Both the position numbers and the translations under genes were made by a program. This document shows positions 15,923-25,500 of a DNA stretch of 64,000 bases, piece by piece; position 1 is the stretch's first letter; every line of letters starts with the position of its first letter. Source of the stretch: Spirochaetales bacterium. GTDB taxonomy: Bacteria; Spirochaetota; Spirochaetia; Treponematales; Treponemataceae. The notes under the pieces are model-generated. The model was not told the DNA's origin and did not search any database. It worked only from the letters and a program-made list of their open reading frames with translations. The DNA is taken from contig QKEL01000013.1 in NCBI GenBank assembly GCA_003252395.1, positions 61,698-125,697 on the forward strand, given 5' to 3'.

Positions 15923-16120
15923 TCAGTTCGCCTTTCTCGGCAGGAATACGCCGAAGGTAGCGTATTCGCCTTCCGCCGATTCCGATTCGATGGAGCCGCC
16001 AGGGGAAAAGATATCGCGTTGGATCAACTGAGGATGGGGGCGGGGGGTATGTTCGATTCCGAAATCGTGAACGTTTGCTTGGCGCTCTTCGAGACGGGCG
16101 AGTTCGCGTTTCCCGAATAA
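15923..16120. pseudogene. Possible decayed signalling-gene fragments
   Basis: Read on the minus strand, codons ending at 15923 give GGSIESESAEGEYATFGVFL and then PRKAN plus stop, which resembles the last segment of a histidine-kinase ATPase domain. Read on the plus strand, 16017-16120 gives MGAGGMFDSEIVNVCLALFE before a stop, which resembles the end of an HD-GYP domain. Neither has the rest of its gene. The stretch between kduD and the IclR gene therefore may hold remnants, but the matches are short and the two readings lie side by side on opposite strands. Confidence 0.3.
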
Positions 16121-16158
16121 CCGCGGCCGCGCCATGCTCGCCCGCGAAACGCGTCGTT

Positions 16159-16950
16159 CTAGGGCTCCGAAGCCCGGTACCCGAGCAGGCCCGAAATTTC
16201 GGAGCCTGCCTTCATGATGGTGGCGATATAGGTTTCGGTGGACGCGACGTCGAATCGGAACATGGGCCAGGAGACGCTCAGGGCGGCTATGGCCCTTCCC
16301 GTGTAGTCCCGAACGGGGGCGCAGATACAGGAAACCCCCTCCTCGTGCTCCTCGCGGTCCATGGACCAACCGTTTCCCTTGATTTCCGAAAGCTCCCGTT
16401 CGAGCGCCGCCGGGGTTTTAAGGGTGTTCGGCGTGAATGGCACCTGCTTGATCCGGGAGATTACCGCCTTTCGCGTTCCTTCTTCCAGGTCGGAAAGCAG
16501 CATCTTGCCGATGGCCGTACAATAAAGGGGTATCGCCTTTCCCACCCGAGAGTGCATGCGGATGGTGTATTTCGATTCCACCTTGAGCACGTAGATCGCC
16601 GCATCGTCTTCCAAAATGCCCATGTGCACGGTTTCGCCCAACTCTTCCGCGAGGGATTCCGCCACGGGCCGGGCGACCCGCAGGAGGTCAAGGTGCTCCA
16701 GACTATGGGAGCCAACCGAAAACATCTTGAGGGTAAGGGCGTACTGGTCGTAGGGGTCGCGGTACACGTATCCCAAATTCGACAGGGTGCCGAGGAAGCG
16801 GAGGAGGGTAGCCTTGGGAAGGTCGGTCTCCCGGGCCAGGTTTTCGAGATTGATCGATTTATGGCGCGAAAGTATCTCGAGAACCCGAACGGTTCTCGAG
16901 ACCGCGCTTATCTGTTTTTCGCCTGTGTCGTCCGCGTCGCTCATGGCCAT
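16159..16950 (-). CDS. IclR-family regulator, probable KdgR
   Basis: 263 residues: an IclR helix-turn-helix (residues 28-80, LENLARETDLPKATLLRFLG) and a GAF-like effector domain (residues 90-255, IRMHSRVGKAIPLYCTAIGK, GVSCICAPVRDYTGRAIAAL). The family includes KdgR, which senses 2-keto-3-deoxygluconate. The gene lies just downstream of uxaC within the uronate island, and KdgR-like palindromes occur at island promoters, so it is the best candidate for their repressor. A TATACT box (16957-16952) sits immediately before the ATG at 16950 and 7 nt before the in-frame ATG at 16944, which would give a leaderless start at the latter. Confidence 0.85.
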   Translation of the reverse strand: MAMSDADDTGEKQISAVSRTVRVLEILSRHKSINLENLARETDLPKATLLRFLGTLSNLGYVYRDPYDQYALTLKMFSVGSHSLEHLDLLRVARPVAESLAEELGETVHMGILEDDAAIYVLKVESKYTIRMHSRVGKAIPLYCTAIGKMLLSDLEEGTRKAVISRIKQVPFTPNTLKTPAALERELSEIKGNGWSMDREEHEEGVSCICAPVRDYTGRAIAALSVSWPMFRFDVASTETYIATIMKAGSEISGLLGYRASEP

Positions 16951-16951
16951 G

Positions 16952-16980
16952 AGTATACCGGTTCCGCCGGTTATTTGAAA
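16952..16980 (-). promoter_or_regulatory. Putative IclR gene promoter (leaderless)
   Basis: TTTCAA (16980-16975), a 17-nt spacer and TATACT (16957-16952). The predicted start falls at about 16945, next to the second ATG (16944). The -35 match is poor. Confidence 0.4.
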
Positions 16981-18386
16981 TACCGGGCGGCGTTGCCGAA
17001 GGAAATATCCGCCGCGATCCGCTCAACCGCGTCCCCCGCGGGGAATTCCCCCGCTTCCACCCAATTCCCGAGGAGGTTGCAGAGAATTCTCCTGAAGTAC
17101 TCGTGACGGGGATATGAGAGGAAACTGCGCGAATCGGTGAGCATGCCCACGAAATGGGCGAGGGTGCCCAGGTTGCCCAGTACTTTCAATTGCTCTTCCA
17201 TGCCGTCCCGGTGGTCGGCGAACCACCACGCGGAACCGAGTTGGACCTTACCGGGTATTCCGTCTCCGGAGGCCCCCTGGAAGGCGCCCATAATGGTTCC
17301 CAGGGGATAGTAATCCTTGGGGTTCAGGGTGTAAAGCACGGTTTTCGGCAGTTCGCCCGCGTCTTGCATGCGGTCCAAAAGCCGGGAGAGCCCTTCGCTC
17401 AGCTGGTGGTCGTGCGAGGCGTCAAAGCCCGTATCGGCTCCCAGAAGGCGGAACATGCGCCCGTTTACGTTTCTGATCGCCGCGATGTGCAGCTGCATGA
17501 CCATGTCCCGCTCGGCGTAGGCCGCGGCCAGGGCGGTCAGGAGCTTGGTTTTCCAGGCGTCCGCCTCGTCCTTGCTTATTTTCCCGCCTTCCATGGCCGT
17601 GGCGAAGGTTCGGTCTATTTCCGCGTCGTCGGCGACCCGGAAGGGAGGATATTCAAGGGCGTGGTCCGAGGCGCGGCAGCCCGCGGCCGCGAAGGCGTCG
17701 AGCCGCCGGATCAACGCCGCTATCGCCGCGTCCGAAGAGGTTATGGCCATGCCGCTCGCCTGGGAAAGGGCTTCGATATAGGCGGGAAAGGACGGTACGT
17801 CGATGTTCAGCGCCTTGTCCGGCCGGAACGAGGGGATGACCCGCGTTGCGATCTTTCCGATGGGGGCGGTACCGGCGGCGATGGCCGCATGGTGCTCCAG
17901 GGAATCGACGGGATCGTCGGTGGTGCCCACGGCGTGCACGTTCATCCGCTCGAATATTCCCCGCACCGATAGGGCGTCGGTGGCGAGGGCCTCGTTCGCC
18001 TTTGCCCATATTCGGCTTGCCGACTCGGTGGTAAGTGGCTCGTTAATGCCGAAGTAACGCTGGAGTTCCAGGTGGGTCCAGTGATACAGGGGATTCCCGG
18101 CGAGCCGTTCCACCGTACGGGTCCAGGCGAGGAATTTCTCGTAGGGATCGGCCTCGCCCGTGATCAGACGCTCCCCGATTCCCGCGGTGCGCATTTGCCG
18201 CCATTTATAGTGGTCGCCGCCGAGCCAAATCTCGGTCAGGTTGGAAAAGCGCCTGTTGGCCGCGATATCCGCCGGCGAAAGGTGGCAATGGAAATCGTAG
18301 ATCGGCTCTTTTGAGGCGATATCGTGGAAAAGGCGTTGCGCGGTCTTTGTCTCGAGGAGGAAATTACGGTCCATAAAGCGTTTCAT
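16971..18386 (-). CDS. uxaC: Uronate isomerase
   Basis: 471 residues of the amidohydrolase-fold UxaC family; isomerises galacturonate to tagaturonate (and glucuronate to fructuronate). Typical stretches are YDFHCHLSPADIA near residue 30, TTDDPVDSLEHH, PSFRPDKALNID, MQLHIAAIRNVN and VLGNLGTLAHFVGMLTDSRS. Its ATG overlaps the stop of uxaA (ATGA), so translation is coupled. An in-frame ATG lies four codons on. It is the last enzyme gene of the BASS-uxaB-uxaA-uxaC unit. Confidence 0.95.
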   Translation of the reverse strand: MKRFMDRNFLLETKTAQRLFHDIASKEPIYDFHCHLSPADIAANRRFSNLTEIWLGGDHYKWRQMRTAGIGERLITGEADPYEKFLAWTRTVERLAGNPLYHWTHLELQRYFGINEPLTTESASRIWAKANEALATDALSVRGIFERMNVHAVGTTDDPVDSLEHHAAIAAGTAPIGKIATRVIPSFRPDKALNIDVPSFPAYIEALSQASGMAITSSDAAIAALIRRLDAFAAAGCRASDHALEYPPFRVADDAEIDRTFATAMEGGKISKDEADAWKTKLLTALAAAYAERDMVMQLHIAAIRNVNGRMFRLLGADTGFDASHDHQLSEGLSRLLDRMQDAGELPKTVLYTLNPKDYYPLGTIMGAFQGASGDGIPGKVQLGSAWWFADHRDGMEEQLKVLGNLGTLAHFVGMLTDSRSFLSYPRHEYFRRILCNLLGNWVEAGEFPAGDAVERIAADISFGNAARYFK

Positions 18387-19948
18387 AAGGTTACTCCGTC
18401 TTTGAATATGGCTATTTCCCGATAGCCGTTCGTTTCGTTTCTCGTTTTTTTATCGCCGGACGCCACGTCGAGGATGTACGCAAGGAGCTCTGCGGTTATC
18501 GCCCGTTCGGCGTCGGCGCCGTCGGCCGCGAGGAGCCTGCCCGCGTCAAAGTCGATCCACAATGGCTTTGCCGTGGCCAGCGCCGAATTGCTCGATATCT
18601 TCACGGTGGGAACCGGTGCCCCGAGGGGCGTGCCGCGGCCCGTGGTGAAAAGGATCAGGTGGGCCCCCGCCGCGGTCAGCGCGGTGGTGGAAACGATATC
18701 GTTGCCCGGTCCCTCGAGGAGCTGGAGGCCCGAAACGCCGGGGGCGATCCGTTCCCCGTAGCGGAGCACGCCGCGCACCGGGGCGGAACCGCCCTTCTGC
18801 ACGCAGCCGCAGGATTTATCCTCTAGGGTGGATATGCCCCCTTCCTTGTTTCCCGGGGAGGGGTTTTCGTACACGACCTGGTTATGCCGCACGTAATATT
18901 GCTTAAAACCGTTAATCAATGCAACCGTCCGGTCGAACAATTCCCGGGTTTCGCATCGGTCCATCAGCATTTGCTCGGCCCCGAACATTTCGGGAACCTC
19001 GGTGAGGATGGGGGTCCCCCCCATGGCCGCGAGCGCGTCGGTCACGCGCCCCACGAGGGCGTTGGCCGTAATGCCGGAGAAACCGTCGGAACCGCCGCAT
19101 TTCATCCCCATGACGAGGCGGGCGGCGCTCACCGGGGACCGCGCATCCCGCTTCGCCCGTTCCCCGAGCTCGGCGAGGAGTTTTCTTCCCTCGGCGATCT
19201 CGTCGCCGACCCGTTGGGTCACGAGAAAGCGTATGCGCTCTCCGTCGAAGTCGCCCAAGGCCTTCCTGAATTGCTCGACCGTGTTATTCTCGCAGCCCAG
19301 GCCCAGCACCAAGACGCCGCCGGCGTTGGGATGGCGCGCGAGGTCGGCGAGGACGGTCCTGGTCGTCTCGTGGTCGTCACCCATTTGGGAACAGCCGTAC
19401 GGATGCGTCCAGGCGAAGCAGCCGTCGAGGGAGCCGCCGGAAAGGGAACCCGCGGCGATTTCCGCATCGGCCCAGCGCGCGAGGGCCTCGGCGGTGCGGT
19501 TCACGCACCCCACCGTGGGCACGATCCACAGCTCGTTGCGAATGCCGATCTTCCCGTCCTTTCGCTCGTACGCCTGGATGGTCGGCACTGCCGTTTCCTT
19601 CGTCACCCCTTCCCCCGATTCTGCCGGCGACCGGCCGCCGCCGTTCCACCGGTACTCGGCGGACTCGGAGAGCGCGGTCTTCAGGTTGTGGGTATGCACG
19701 TGGCGGCCCGCCTCGATTTCTTTCGTGGCCGTGCCGATGGGATAGCCGTACTTGATTACCTTCTCGCCCGCCCCCATCGCGCGCAGCGCGACCTTGTGCC
19801 CCGCGGGGATGGGATCGAGTACCGCGAGGCTGAGGCCGGGAAGGCCGGTTTGCCCCGGCGAGAGGGTCGTTCCCGCCTCGATGGCGCGAATGGCCACGGC
19901 AACGGAGTCGTCGGGGTGAATCGTAACGAGGATACGGGCCGTGTCCAT
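18383..19948 (-). CDS. uxaA: Altronate dehydratase
   Basis: 521 residues of the UxaA/GarD family; dehydrates altronate to 2-keto-3-deoxygluconate. An N-terminal SAF domain (residues 1-95) precedes the catalytic domain, with HPYGCSQMGDD, LGLGCENNTVEQF, MGMKCGGSDGFSGITANA and DKSCGCVQKGG, which carry the metal-binding Cys and His residues. The ATG at 19948 lies one base after the uxaB stop; the longer reading from 19984 would run into uxaB. Third gene of the operon. Confidence 0.94.
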   Translation of the reverse strand: MDTARILVTIHPDDSVAVAIRAIEAGTTLSPGQTGLPGLSLAVLDPIPAGHKVALRAMGAGEKVIKYGYPIGTATKEIEAGRHVHTHNLKTALSESAEYRWNGGGRSPAESGEGVTKETAVPTIQAYERKDGKIGIRNELWIVPTVGCVNRTAEALARWADAEIAAGSLSGGSLDGCFAWTHPYGCSQMGDDHETTRTVLADLARHPNAGGVLVLGLGCENNTVEQFRKALGDFDGERIRFLVTQRVGDEIAEGRKLLAELGERAKRDARSPVSAARLVMGMKCGGSDGFSGITANALVGRVTDALAAMGGTPILTEVPEMFGAEQMLMDRCETRELFDRTVALINGFKQYYVRHNQVVYENPSPGNKEGGISTLEDKSCGCVQKGGSAPVRGVLRYGERIAPGVSGLQLLEGPGNDIVSTTALTAAGAHLILFTTGRGTPLGAPVPTVKISSNSALATAKPLWIDFDAGRLLAADGADAERAITAELLAYILDVASGDKKTRNETNGYREIAIFKDGVTL

Positions 19949-19949
19949 A

Positions 19950-21458
19950 TCAGGCCTTCCCCGTTTGTCCGACAAGGCGTTCAAGCGCCTTTCGGGTTCC
20001 GACGGTCCAGATGGATTCGAGCCCCGCGCTCACCGCGCCTTCCAGTGCGGGATGGGCGGTCAGGTCTTCGCCCCACCAGGCGGAATCGGAGAGCACCGCG
20101 CGGGCGATACGCCTCGCGCGCGCCTTGATATCGCCGTCTTTCACGGCATAGAGGCCCGCGAACCGTTCGAGTACCGCGAGGTCGTCCTTTATGGGATAGG
20201 GTTCACCGTTTCTTGCGCCGGTAAGCTCGGCGTTCTCCGGGCCCCTTTCCGGGGCCGCGCTTTCGTAAAACGCGATAAGGGCGGCGACGGAGAAGGCGAT
20301 GGCGGGGGGAACCGTCCCCTTTTTCGCGATGTACCCCAGTACCGAGGGAAGGTCGCGGGTTTTGAATTTCGATACCGAATTGAGGGTGATGGAAAGGAGC
20401 AGGTGGCGGATCCAGGGGTTCGCGAAGCGCTCGAACACGTCGGCCGCGTACTTCTTGAGGGCGTCCACGTCGCCGTCCATGGAGGGGATGATTTCCTCGA
20501 AGAGACCCTTGTCCAGGAAGGAGCGAACCGTCGGGTCTTTCATGCATTCTTCCACGGTGTCGAGCCCGGAAAGGAAGGCCGCGGGGACGGTCATGGTGTG
20601 CGCCCCGTTGAGGATTCGGACCTTTCGGGTGCGGTAGAAACTCATGTCGTCGGTCCATACCACGTTGAGTCCCGCGCCGACCAGGGGGAATTCGCTTGAG
20701 TAGTCGCGCTTGGTCTCAATGACCCACAAATGGAATATTTCGGCGGCAACCAAAAGATTGTCCCGATAGCCCGCGCGCTCGCACAGGGCCGCGGCCTCGT
20801 CCTTCGGGTATCCGGGAACGATCCGGTCGACCAGGCTGTTGCAGAAATCGCACGCGGTCTCCACCCAACGCTCGAAATCGGCGCCGAGCTTCCATTCCCC
20901 GGCGTAGCGGAGCACGATCTCCCTCAGCTTATCGCCGTTCTTGTCGATCAGCTCGCAGGGAATGAACACGAGCCCTTTGGCCGCCTCTCCCCCGAAATGC
21001 TTCCAGCGGCGATAGAGGAAGGCCGTTACCTTACCGGGAAAGGAGGATTGGGGCCGGTCGTCGAGCCGGTCCCCCTCCGCGTAGGCGATTCCCGCCTCGG
21101 TGGTGTTTGAAATCACGAATCGAAGGTCGGCGCTCTCCGCGAGCTTGATGTACTCGTCAAAGCCGCCGTAGGCGTTCAGGCAGCGGCTGACCGAGCGGAT
21201 GGGCCGGAGTTCCGCAACCTCTTTCCCGTCCTGAACCCCGCGGAGCACGGTTGTATACAGGCCTTTTTGGGCGTTGATCGTTTCGGCCATGCCCCGTTCC
21301 AGGGGTTGAACCATAACGACGTTGCCGTTGAATCCGGTTTTCTCGTTGGTAATATCGACCATCCAGTCCACGAAGGCGCGAAGGAAGTTCCCCTCGCCGA
21401 ACTGAAGGATTTTTTCCGGCCGCGCGACCGTCTCGATGGTTTCGTGAATGGCTTTCAT
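19950..21458 (-). CDS. uxaB: Tagaturonate reductase
   Basis: 502 residues of the mannitol dehydrogenase-like UxaB family; reduces tagaturonate to altronate with NADH. The N-terminal Rossmann entry is ILQFGEGNFLRAFVDWM; downstream are WVIETKRDYSSEFPLVGAGL, RKVRILNGAHTMTVPAAFL (with the Lys-x-x-x-Asn-x-x-His catalytic pattern) and FANPWIRHLLLSITLNSVSKF. AAGAGGAGCG precedes the ATG. It follows the BASS gene by 31 nt with no terminator, so the four genes form one transcript. Confidence 0.95.
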   Translation of the reverse strand: MKAIHETIETVARPEKILQFGEGNFLRAFVDWMVDITNEKTGFNGNVVMVQPLERGMAETINAQKGLYTTVLRGVQDGKEVAELRPIRSVSRCLNAYGGFDEYIKLAESADLRFVISNTTEAGIAYAEGDRLDDRPQSSFPGKVTAFLYRRWKHFGGEAAKGLVFIPCELIDKNGDKLREIVLRYAGEWKLGADFERWVETACDFCNSLVDRIVPGYPKDEAAALCERAGYRDNLLVAAEIFHLWVIETKRDYSSEFPLVGAGLNVVWTDDMSFYRTRKVRILNGAHTMTVPAAFLSGLDTVEECMKDPTVRSFLDKGLFEEIIPSMDGDVDALKKYAADVFERFANPWIRHLLLSITLNSVSKFKTRDLPSVLGYIAKKGTVPPAIAFSVAALIAFYESAAPERGPENAELTGARNGEPYPIKDDLAVLERFAGLYAVKDGDIKARARRIARAVLSDSAWWGEDLTAHPALEGAVSAGLESIWTVGTRKALERLVGQTGKA

Positions 21459-21489
21459 GGGAACGCTCCTCTTGGTTTCCGTTAGGGTA

Positions 21490-22485
21490 CTACCCTACCA
21501 TGGTAGACTCTGGCCCGTCTTTCGCGCCATGTCCTCGATTGTCAAGCTTTTGGATTAAACCGACGCCCGCGAGGGCCGCCACCGTCTGTTGGAGCAAAAT
21601 TCCCGTAACCACGGGAATGGCGGCGCCGGGGGGAAAAAAGGTAATGGCCAGGACGAGGGCCGCGCTGATGTTTCTCATACCCGTCGCGAAGGTGACGGAA
21701 ACGGTTTCTTCCCGATTGAGGCCCACGAGCGGCGCCGCGAGGCGCCCCAGGGCGAAGCCCGCGAAGGAAAACGCCGCGCATGCGGCGAAAACGCCGAGAA
21801 ACCCCGCGTCCAGGGGCGGTATTTTCCCGTCCAAACGGCTTACGTTTATGGCGATCACCGCGGTGAGGAAGATTTTCGACAGGGGCTTCAAGGCGGGATT
21901 CAATACCCGGGGCGCTTTACCGTCGCTGAGACGATTTAAGGCCACTCCCGCGACGGAAGGAAGGACCACCATGAGAACGAGGGAAAGGAATAGCCCCCCC
22001 GTATCGATCGCGACCGCCTTGCCCATGAAAAGCGAAATGGTGGCGGGAACCGTAAACGGCGCGAGCAGGGTGTCGATGAGGATGAGCGCGAGGGATAATG
22101 GCCCGCTTCCCCGGTGGATGCCCGTCCAGATATAGCCGGAAACCGCGGTGGGAATGGCGAAAAGGAGAACGAAGCCCGTTACGGTGTCCGGGGTTCCGCC
22201 AAAAAGGAGTCCCGCGGCCAATCTGACCGCGGCGGGCAGCGCTAAATGGAAGGAAAGCAAAAAGGCGACGATCGGAAGGGGCCTTTTGAACACGACGACC
22301 GCCTCCCGTGCCGTCATGGAAAGCGCGCCCGAAAAGGTGATAAGGGCAAAAAGCGGTACGATGGCCGGCGAGGCCGCCGATATACGGCTTCCCAGCGCGA
22401 TGCCGGCGATCACCCCGAGGGGCGTAAGATAGGGCATTGCCTTTTCGAGAAAAGCGTTCACCCGTATCAAATAGGAATGAAACAT
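21490..22485 (-). CDS. BASS-family Na+-coupled transporter
   Basis: 331 residues with about ten membrane helices, of the bile acid:sodium symporter family (BART superfamily, to which the KDG permease KdgT also belongs). The VNAFLEKAMPYLTPLGVIAG start and TFATGMRNISAALVLAITFF motif are typical. Characterised members move bile acids, pyruvate, pantothenate or keto acids. As first gene of the uxaBAC operon under a KdgR-like operator, a uronate or keto-deoxy-uronate is a reasonable substrate; that is inference. The ATG at 22485 lacks a Shine-Dalgarno sequence and lies about 3 nt from the predicted transcription start; GTG at 22461 is an alternative. Confidence 0.8.
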   Translation of the reverse strand: MFHSYLIRVNAFLEKAMPYLTPLGVIAGIALGSRISAASPAIVPLFALITFSGALSMTAREAVVVFKRPLPIVAFLLSFHLALPAAVRLAAGLLFGGTPDTVTGFVLLFAIPTAVSGYIWTGIHRGSGPLSLALILIDTLLAPFTVPATISLFMGKAVAIDTGGLFLSLVLMVVLPSVAGVALNRLSDGKAPRVLNPALKPLSKIFLTAVIAINVSRLDGKIPPLDAGFLGVFAACAAFSFAGFALGRLAAPLVGLNREETVSVTFATGMRNISAALVLAITFFPPGAAIPVVTGILLQQTVAALAGVGLIQKLDNRGHGAKDGPESTMVG

Positions 22486-22492
22486 CGTTTCA
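22478..22492. promoter_or_regulatory. KdgR-like operator at the BASS-uxaBAC promoter
   Basis: TGAAACATCGTTTCA, overlapping the predicted transcription start and the first codons of the BASS gene. It also lies next to the divergent AraC promoter. Confidence 0.7.
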
Positions 22493-22494
22493 AA

Positions 22495-22523
22495 ATACTA
22501 GCTTGTAAAAACAATGGTGTCAA
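22495..22523 (-). promoter_or_regulatory. BASS-uxaBAC promoter
   Basis: Consensus TTGACA (22523-22518), a 17-nt spacer and TAGTAT (22500-22495). The start site should lie near 22488. Confidence 0.75.
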
Positions 22524-22529
22524 TATAAT
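22503..22529 (+). promoter_or_regulatory. Promoter of the hybrid AraC regulator
   Basis: TATAAT (22524-22529) with TTGTAA (22503-22508) at a short 15-nt spacing. It interleaves with the divergent BASS promoter. The leader to the ATG at 22542 would be about 6 nt. Confidence 0.55.
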
Positions 22530-22541
22530 ATAGAAAGAACC

Positions 22542-25500
22542 ATGAAACGGCTCGCCTTCGTTCTCGCATCCATCCATACCGGCTCGGCGCTCAGCCTCAT
22601 GCCGGCGGTAATTCGGTACGCGACCAGGCTCGACCTGAGCCTTTTCATTTTCCCGGGCGGGCGGCTGGATTCGCGACCGGACCGTGAGTACCTGCGAAAC
22701 GCCATATATCGCCTCGTCAATACCGAAAACCTTGACGGGCTCGTGAGCTGGGGGTCCAGTATCGGCGGCGCGGTACCCGTGTCCGAGCTGAACGATTTTC
22801 ACCGCTCCTTCGAGCCCCTTCCCTACGTGACCATCGCCCATAAAATGGAAGGGCATCCCTGCGTGTCCTTTGACGCGTACGGCGGGATGAAGGCCCTGGT
22901 TCTCCATTTCATACGGGTCCACGGCGCGCGCCGCCTCGCCTTCATCCGTGGGCCGGAAACCCACGCGTCTTCCATGGAACGGTACCGGGGCTTTCGCGAC
23001 GCCTTGCTTGAATCGCTCTTGCCCGATCCCGCCGATACGCCCTTGGTTTCCGATCCTTTCCCTTGGGGCTCGGGCGAGGCCGCCATTGAACAGCTCTTCG
23101 GCGAGCGGGGCCTCATTCCCGGCCGCGATTTCGATACCCTGATCTGCTCCAGCGACATGATGGCCTTCGCCGCCGTGCGCGCCTTGGATCGTTTCGGTTA
23201 CCGGGTTCCCGAACACTATCGCGTCGGCGGCTTCAACGATTCCCAGGAAAGCAGGATCCTTTCGAGCCCCTTTACCACCGTGCACATGCCCTATCGCGAA
23301 TTGGGTACCGCCTCGGTCTCGCTGCTTCTCTCCCTGTTGGAAGGGGATCGGGCGACCGACGTTCCCCCGTCCGACCGAATACTCCCGATGGCCTCCGTCA
23401 TTCGCGAATCCTGCGGCTGCTCCGCCGGTGAAGGCGGGGAAGCGCCGATTCGCCAGGCCGTTTTGGCCGGGCAAGCCGGGCCGGCGGTTTCCTTTCCCGC
23501 GGATTCCCCCGGGGGCTGCCGTCTTCTGGGCGATTCCCTTTCCCTGCTTTTTTCCCTCGATCCAGAGGACCGCGAGGCGCTCATAGACCCAGTCCTCGAC
23601 GCTTTTTTTTCGGGCGACCTTGCCCTCTCCTTCCGCCTCCTTGACCAGGTACTCACTCGTTTCTTCGAACGGGACGGTGACATCGCGCTTGTATGGAAGG
23701 CTATTTCCCTCGCGTTCGACTCGGGGCTCTTGCCGGTGGGGAACGGCCGCGCCCGCGACCTGGAACGGGAAGCCCATTACCTTTCGGGCAAGGTTCAGCA
23801 CCGGGTCGCGGCCCTGCGCAAATACGAAACCGGCAGGCGACAGGCCGTCCTCAACTCCCTGAAATGCGATCTGCTGTGCGCGCGGGACCGGGATTCCCTG
23901 GTACCGGTTTTGGCGGTTCACCTTCCCGCCATCGGCATGGATTCGGTAGCGGTGATTCTCTCCGAATCCGACGAGGCCTCGCGCTCCCTCGGCTGGTTTT
24001 GTCCCGAGGGGCTCTTTCCCCCCAGCCCGGCCCCGTTTCCCTCCAAACGGCTACTCCCCGCGGAAGCCGCGCCCCACTTCGCCTCGGGCTCCTATTTAGT
24101 CCAACCCCTCTTCATGGAAAATCAGCCCCTGGGGTATATCGTGCATAACGTTCCCTTCGATGACGGGATCATTTACGAGGAATTGCGGTCCGCCATCGGG
24201 AGCGCCATTAAGGGCATTTTCCTCTTCGAGGAGACGATCCAGGCCAAGCGGGCCGCCGAGGAAGCCGAGCGCGCGCGCACGGATTTTTTCTCCCGTATCG
24301 GCTCCGACCTCGTGGATCCCCTTGAAAGCATATTGTCCGACATAGACGCCCTGCCCGACGCGAAAGCGGGGAAAACGGGCGATTTCGCCTCCCGCGCGCC
24401 CTCCCTTTCCCATATACGCTCAGCCCTGGCGACCCACCTGGAGAGGACGAAGCGATACATAGACGTTACGCTTTCCCTTACCGACGAACTTGCCCTGGAG
24501 CGGAAGCTTTTCTATCCGGGCGCGATTATCCCCGAGGCGGCCGACTTCCCGCCCATCGTGGGCGACGGCGAACGGATCGCCAGGGCGATCGCGGCCTTGC
24601 GGGAGGCGTTCGAGCTTCCCCCGCGCGTTTCCCTGGGATGCGAGGGGCTGGGGCTTTCCTTCTTTTCGGCGACCGCCCGCCCCGAGTCGCTGTGGAGCGT
24701 GGGCGATCTAGTGTTCGCGGAACGGACGGTCCTGCTTCACGGGGGGCAATTCACGCGCGGGTCGCGGGAATGCGCCGCGGTTTTGCCCTGGCCGACCCTT
24801 TCGGGCTTGCCTTTCGAGCGGGCGAAAAAGGGCGACAGGGCGGTCCTCGCGCTCAGGGGAGGGGAGCCTTCTTTTGATAAATTTCGCGCGCCGGGAACCG
24901 GGGCCGGTCCCTTCCCGGTGACGGTAGCCTGGGACGAGCGGAACGCCCTCCCGCCGGAAACGCCGGTCACGCTGTTATGGAACGCCGCCGGAGCTGATAT
25001 CGAGGACCGCCTTGAGGTGCTTTCGCTCCGGCATTCCAGCGAATACTTCCGGTCGCCCTTCCTGTACGAGGGTCCGCCCCTGGAAGGCGAGTCGCTCTCC
25101 GTACCCTCGGCGGACCTGCTTCCGTCGGCGGTCAGGAACGCCCTTCCGTCCCTGGTCGTGCTCCCCGACTCGGGCGGGGAAGCCCTCGCCCTGCTGCGTT
25201 CCCTGCCCGGCTTGGCCCGGGTTCCCGTCGCGGTCTTGCCTCAAACGATACGATCGGAGCTCGAGATCGACGCGCTGTGCGACCAGCCCCTGGTAATCCT
25301 CTGCAACCGGGGCGTCGCTTCCTCGCCGGAAGTGGCGCGCCGCATGCGGGGCATCGCCGCCGGAAATGAAACCCTTCCGCCCCATACCGGCGCGCTGGTC
25401 AAGCGGGCCATTCTCTACATGAACGTCCACTACGCCTCCCATATCGCCCGGTGGAAACTCGCGGATTCGGTGAACGTAAGCGAGGATTACCTGACCCGCA

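Noticed and set aside
22467..23921. A 484-codon minus frame opposite the hybrid AraC gene
   Set aside because: No motif and no ribosome-binding site; the plus frame carries clear LacI, AraC and linker motifs.
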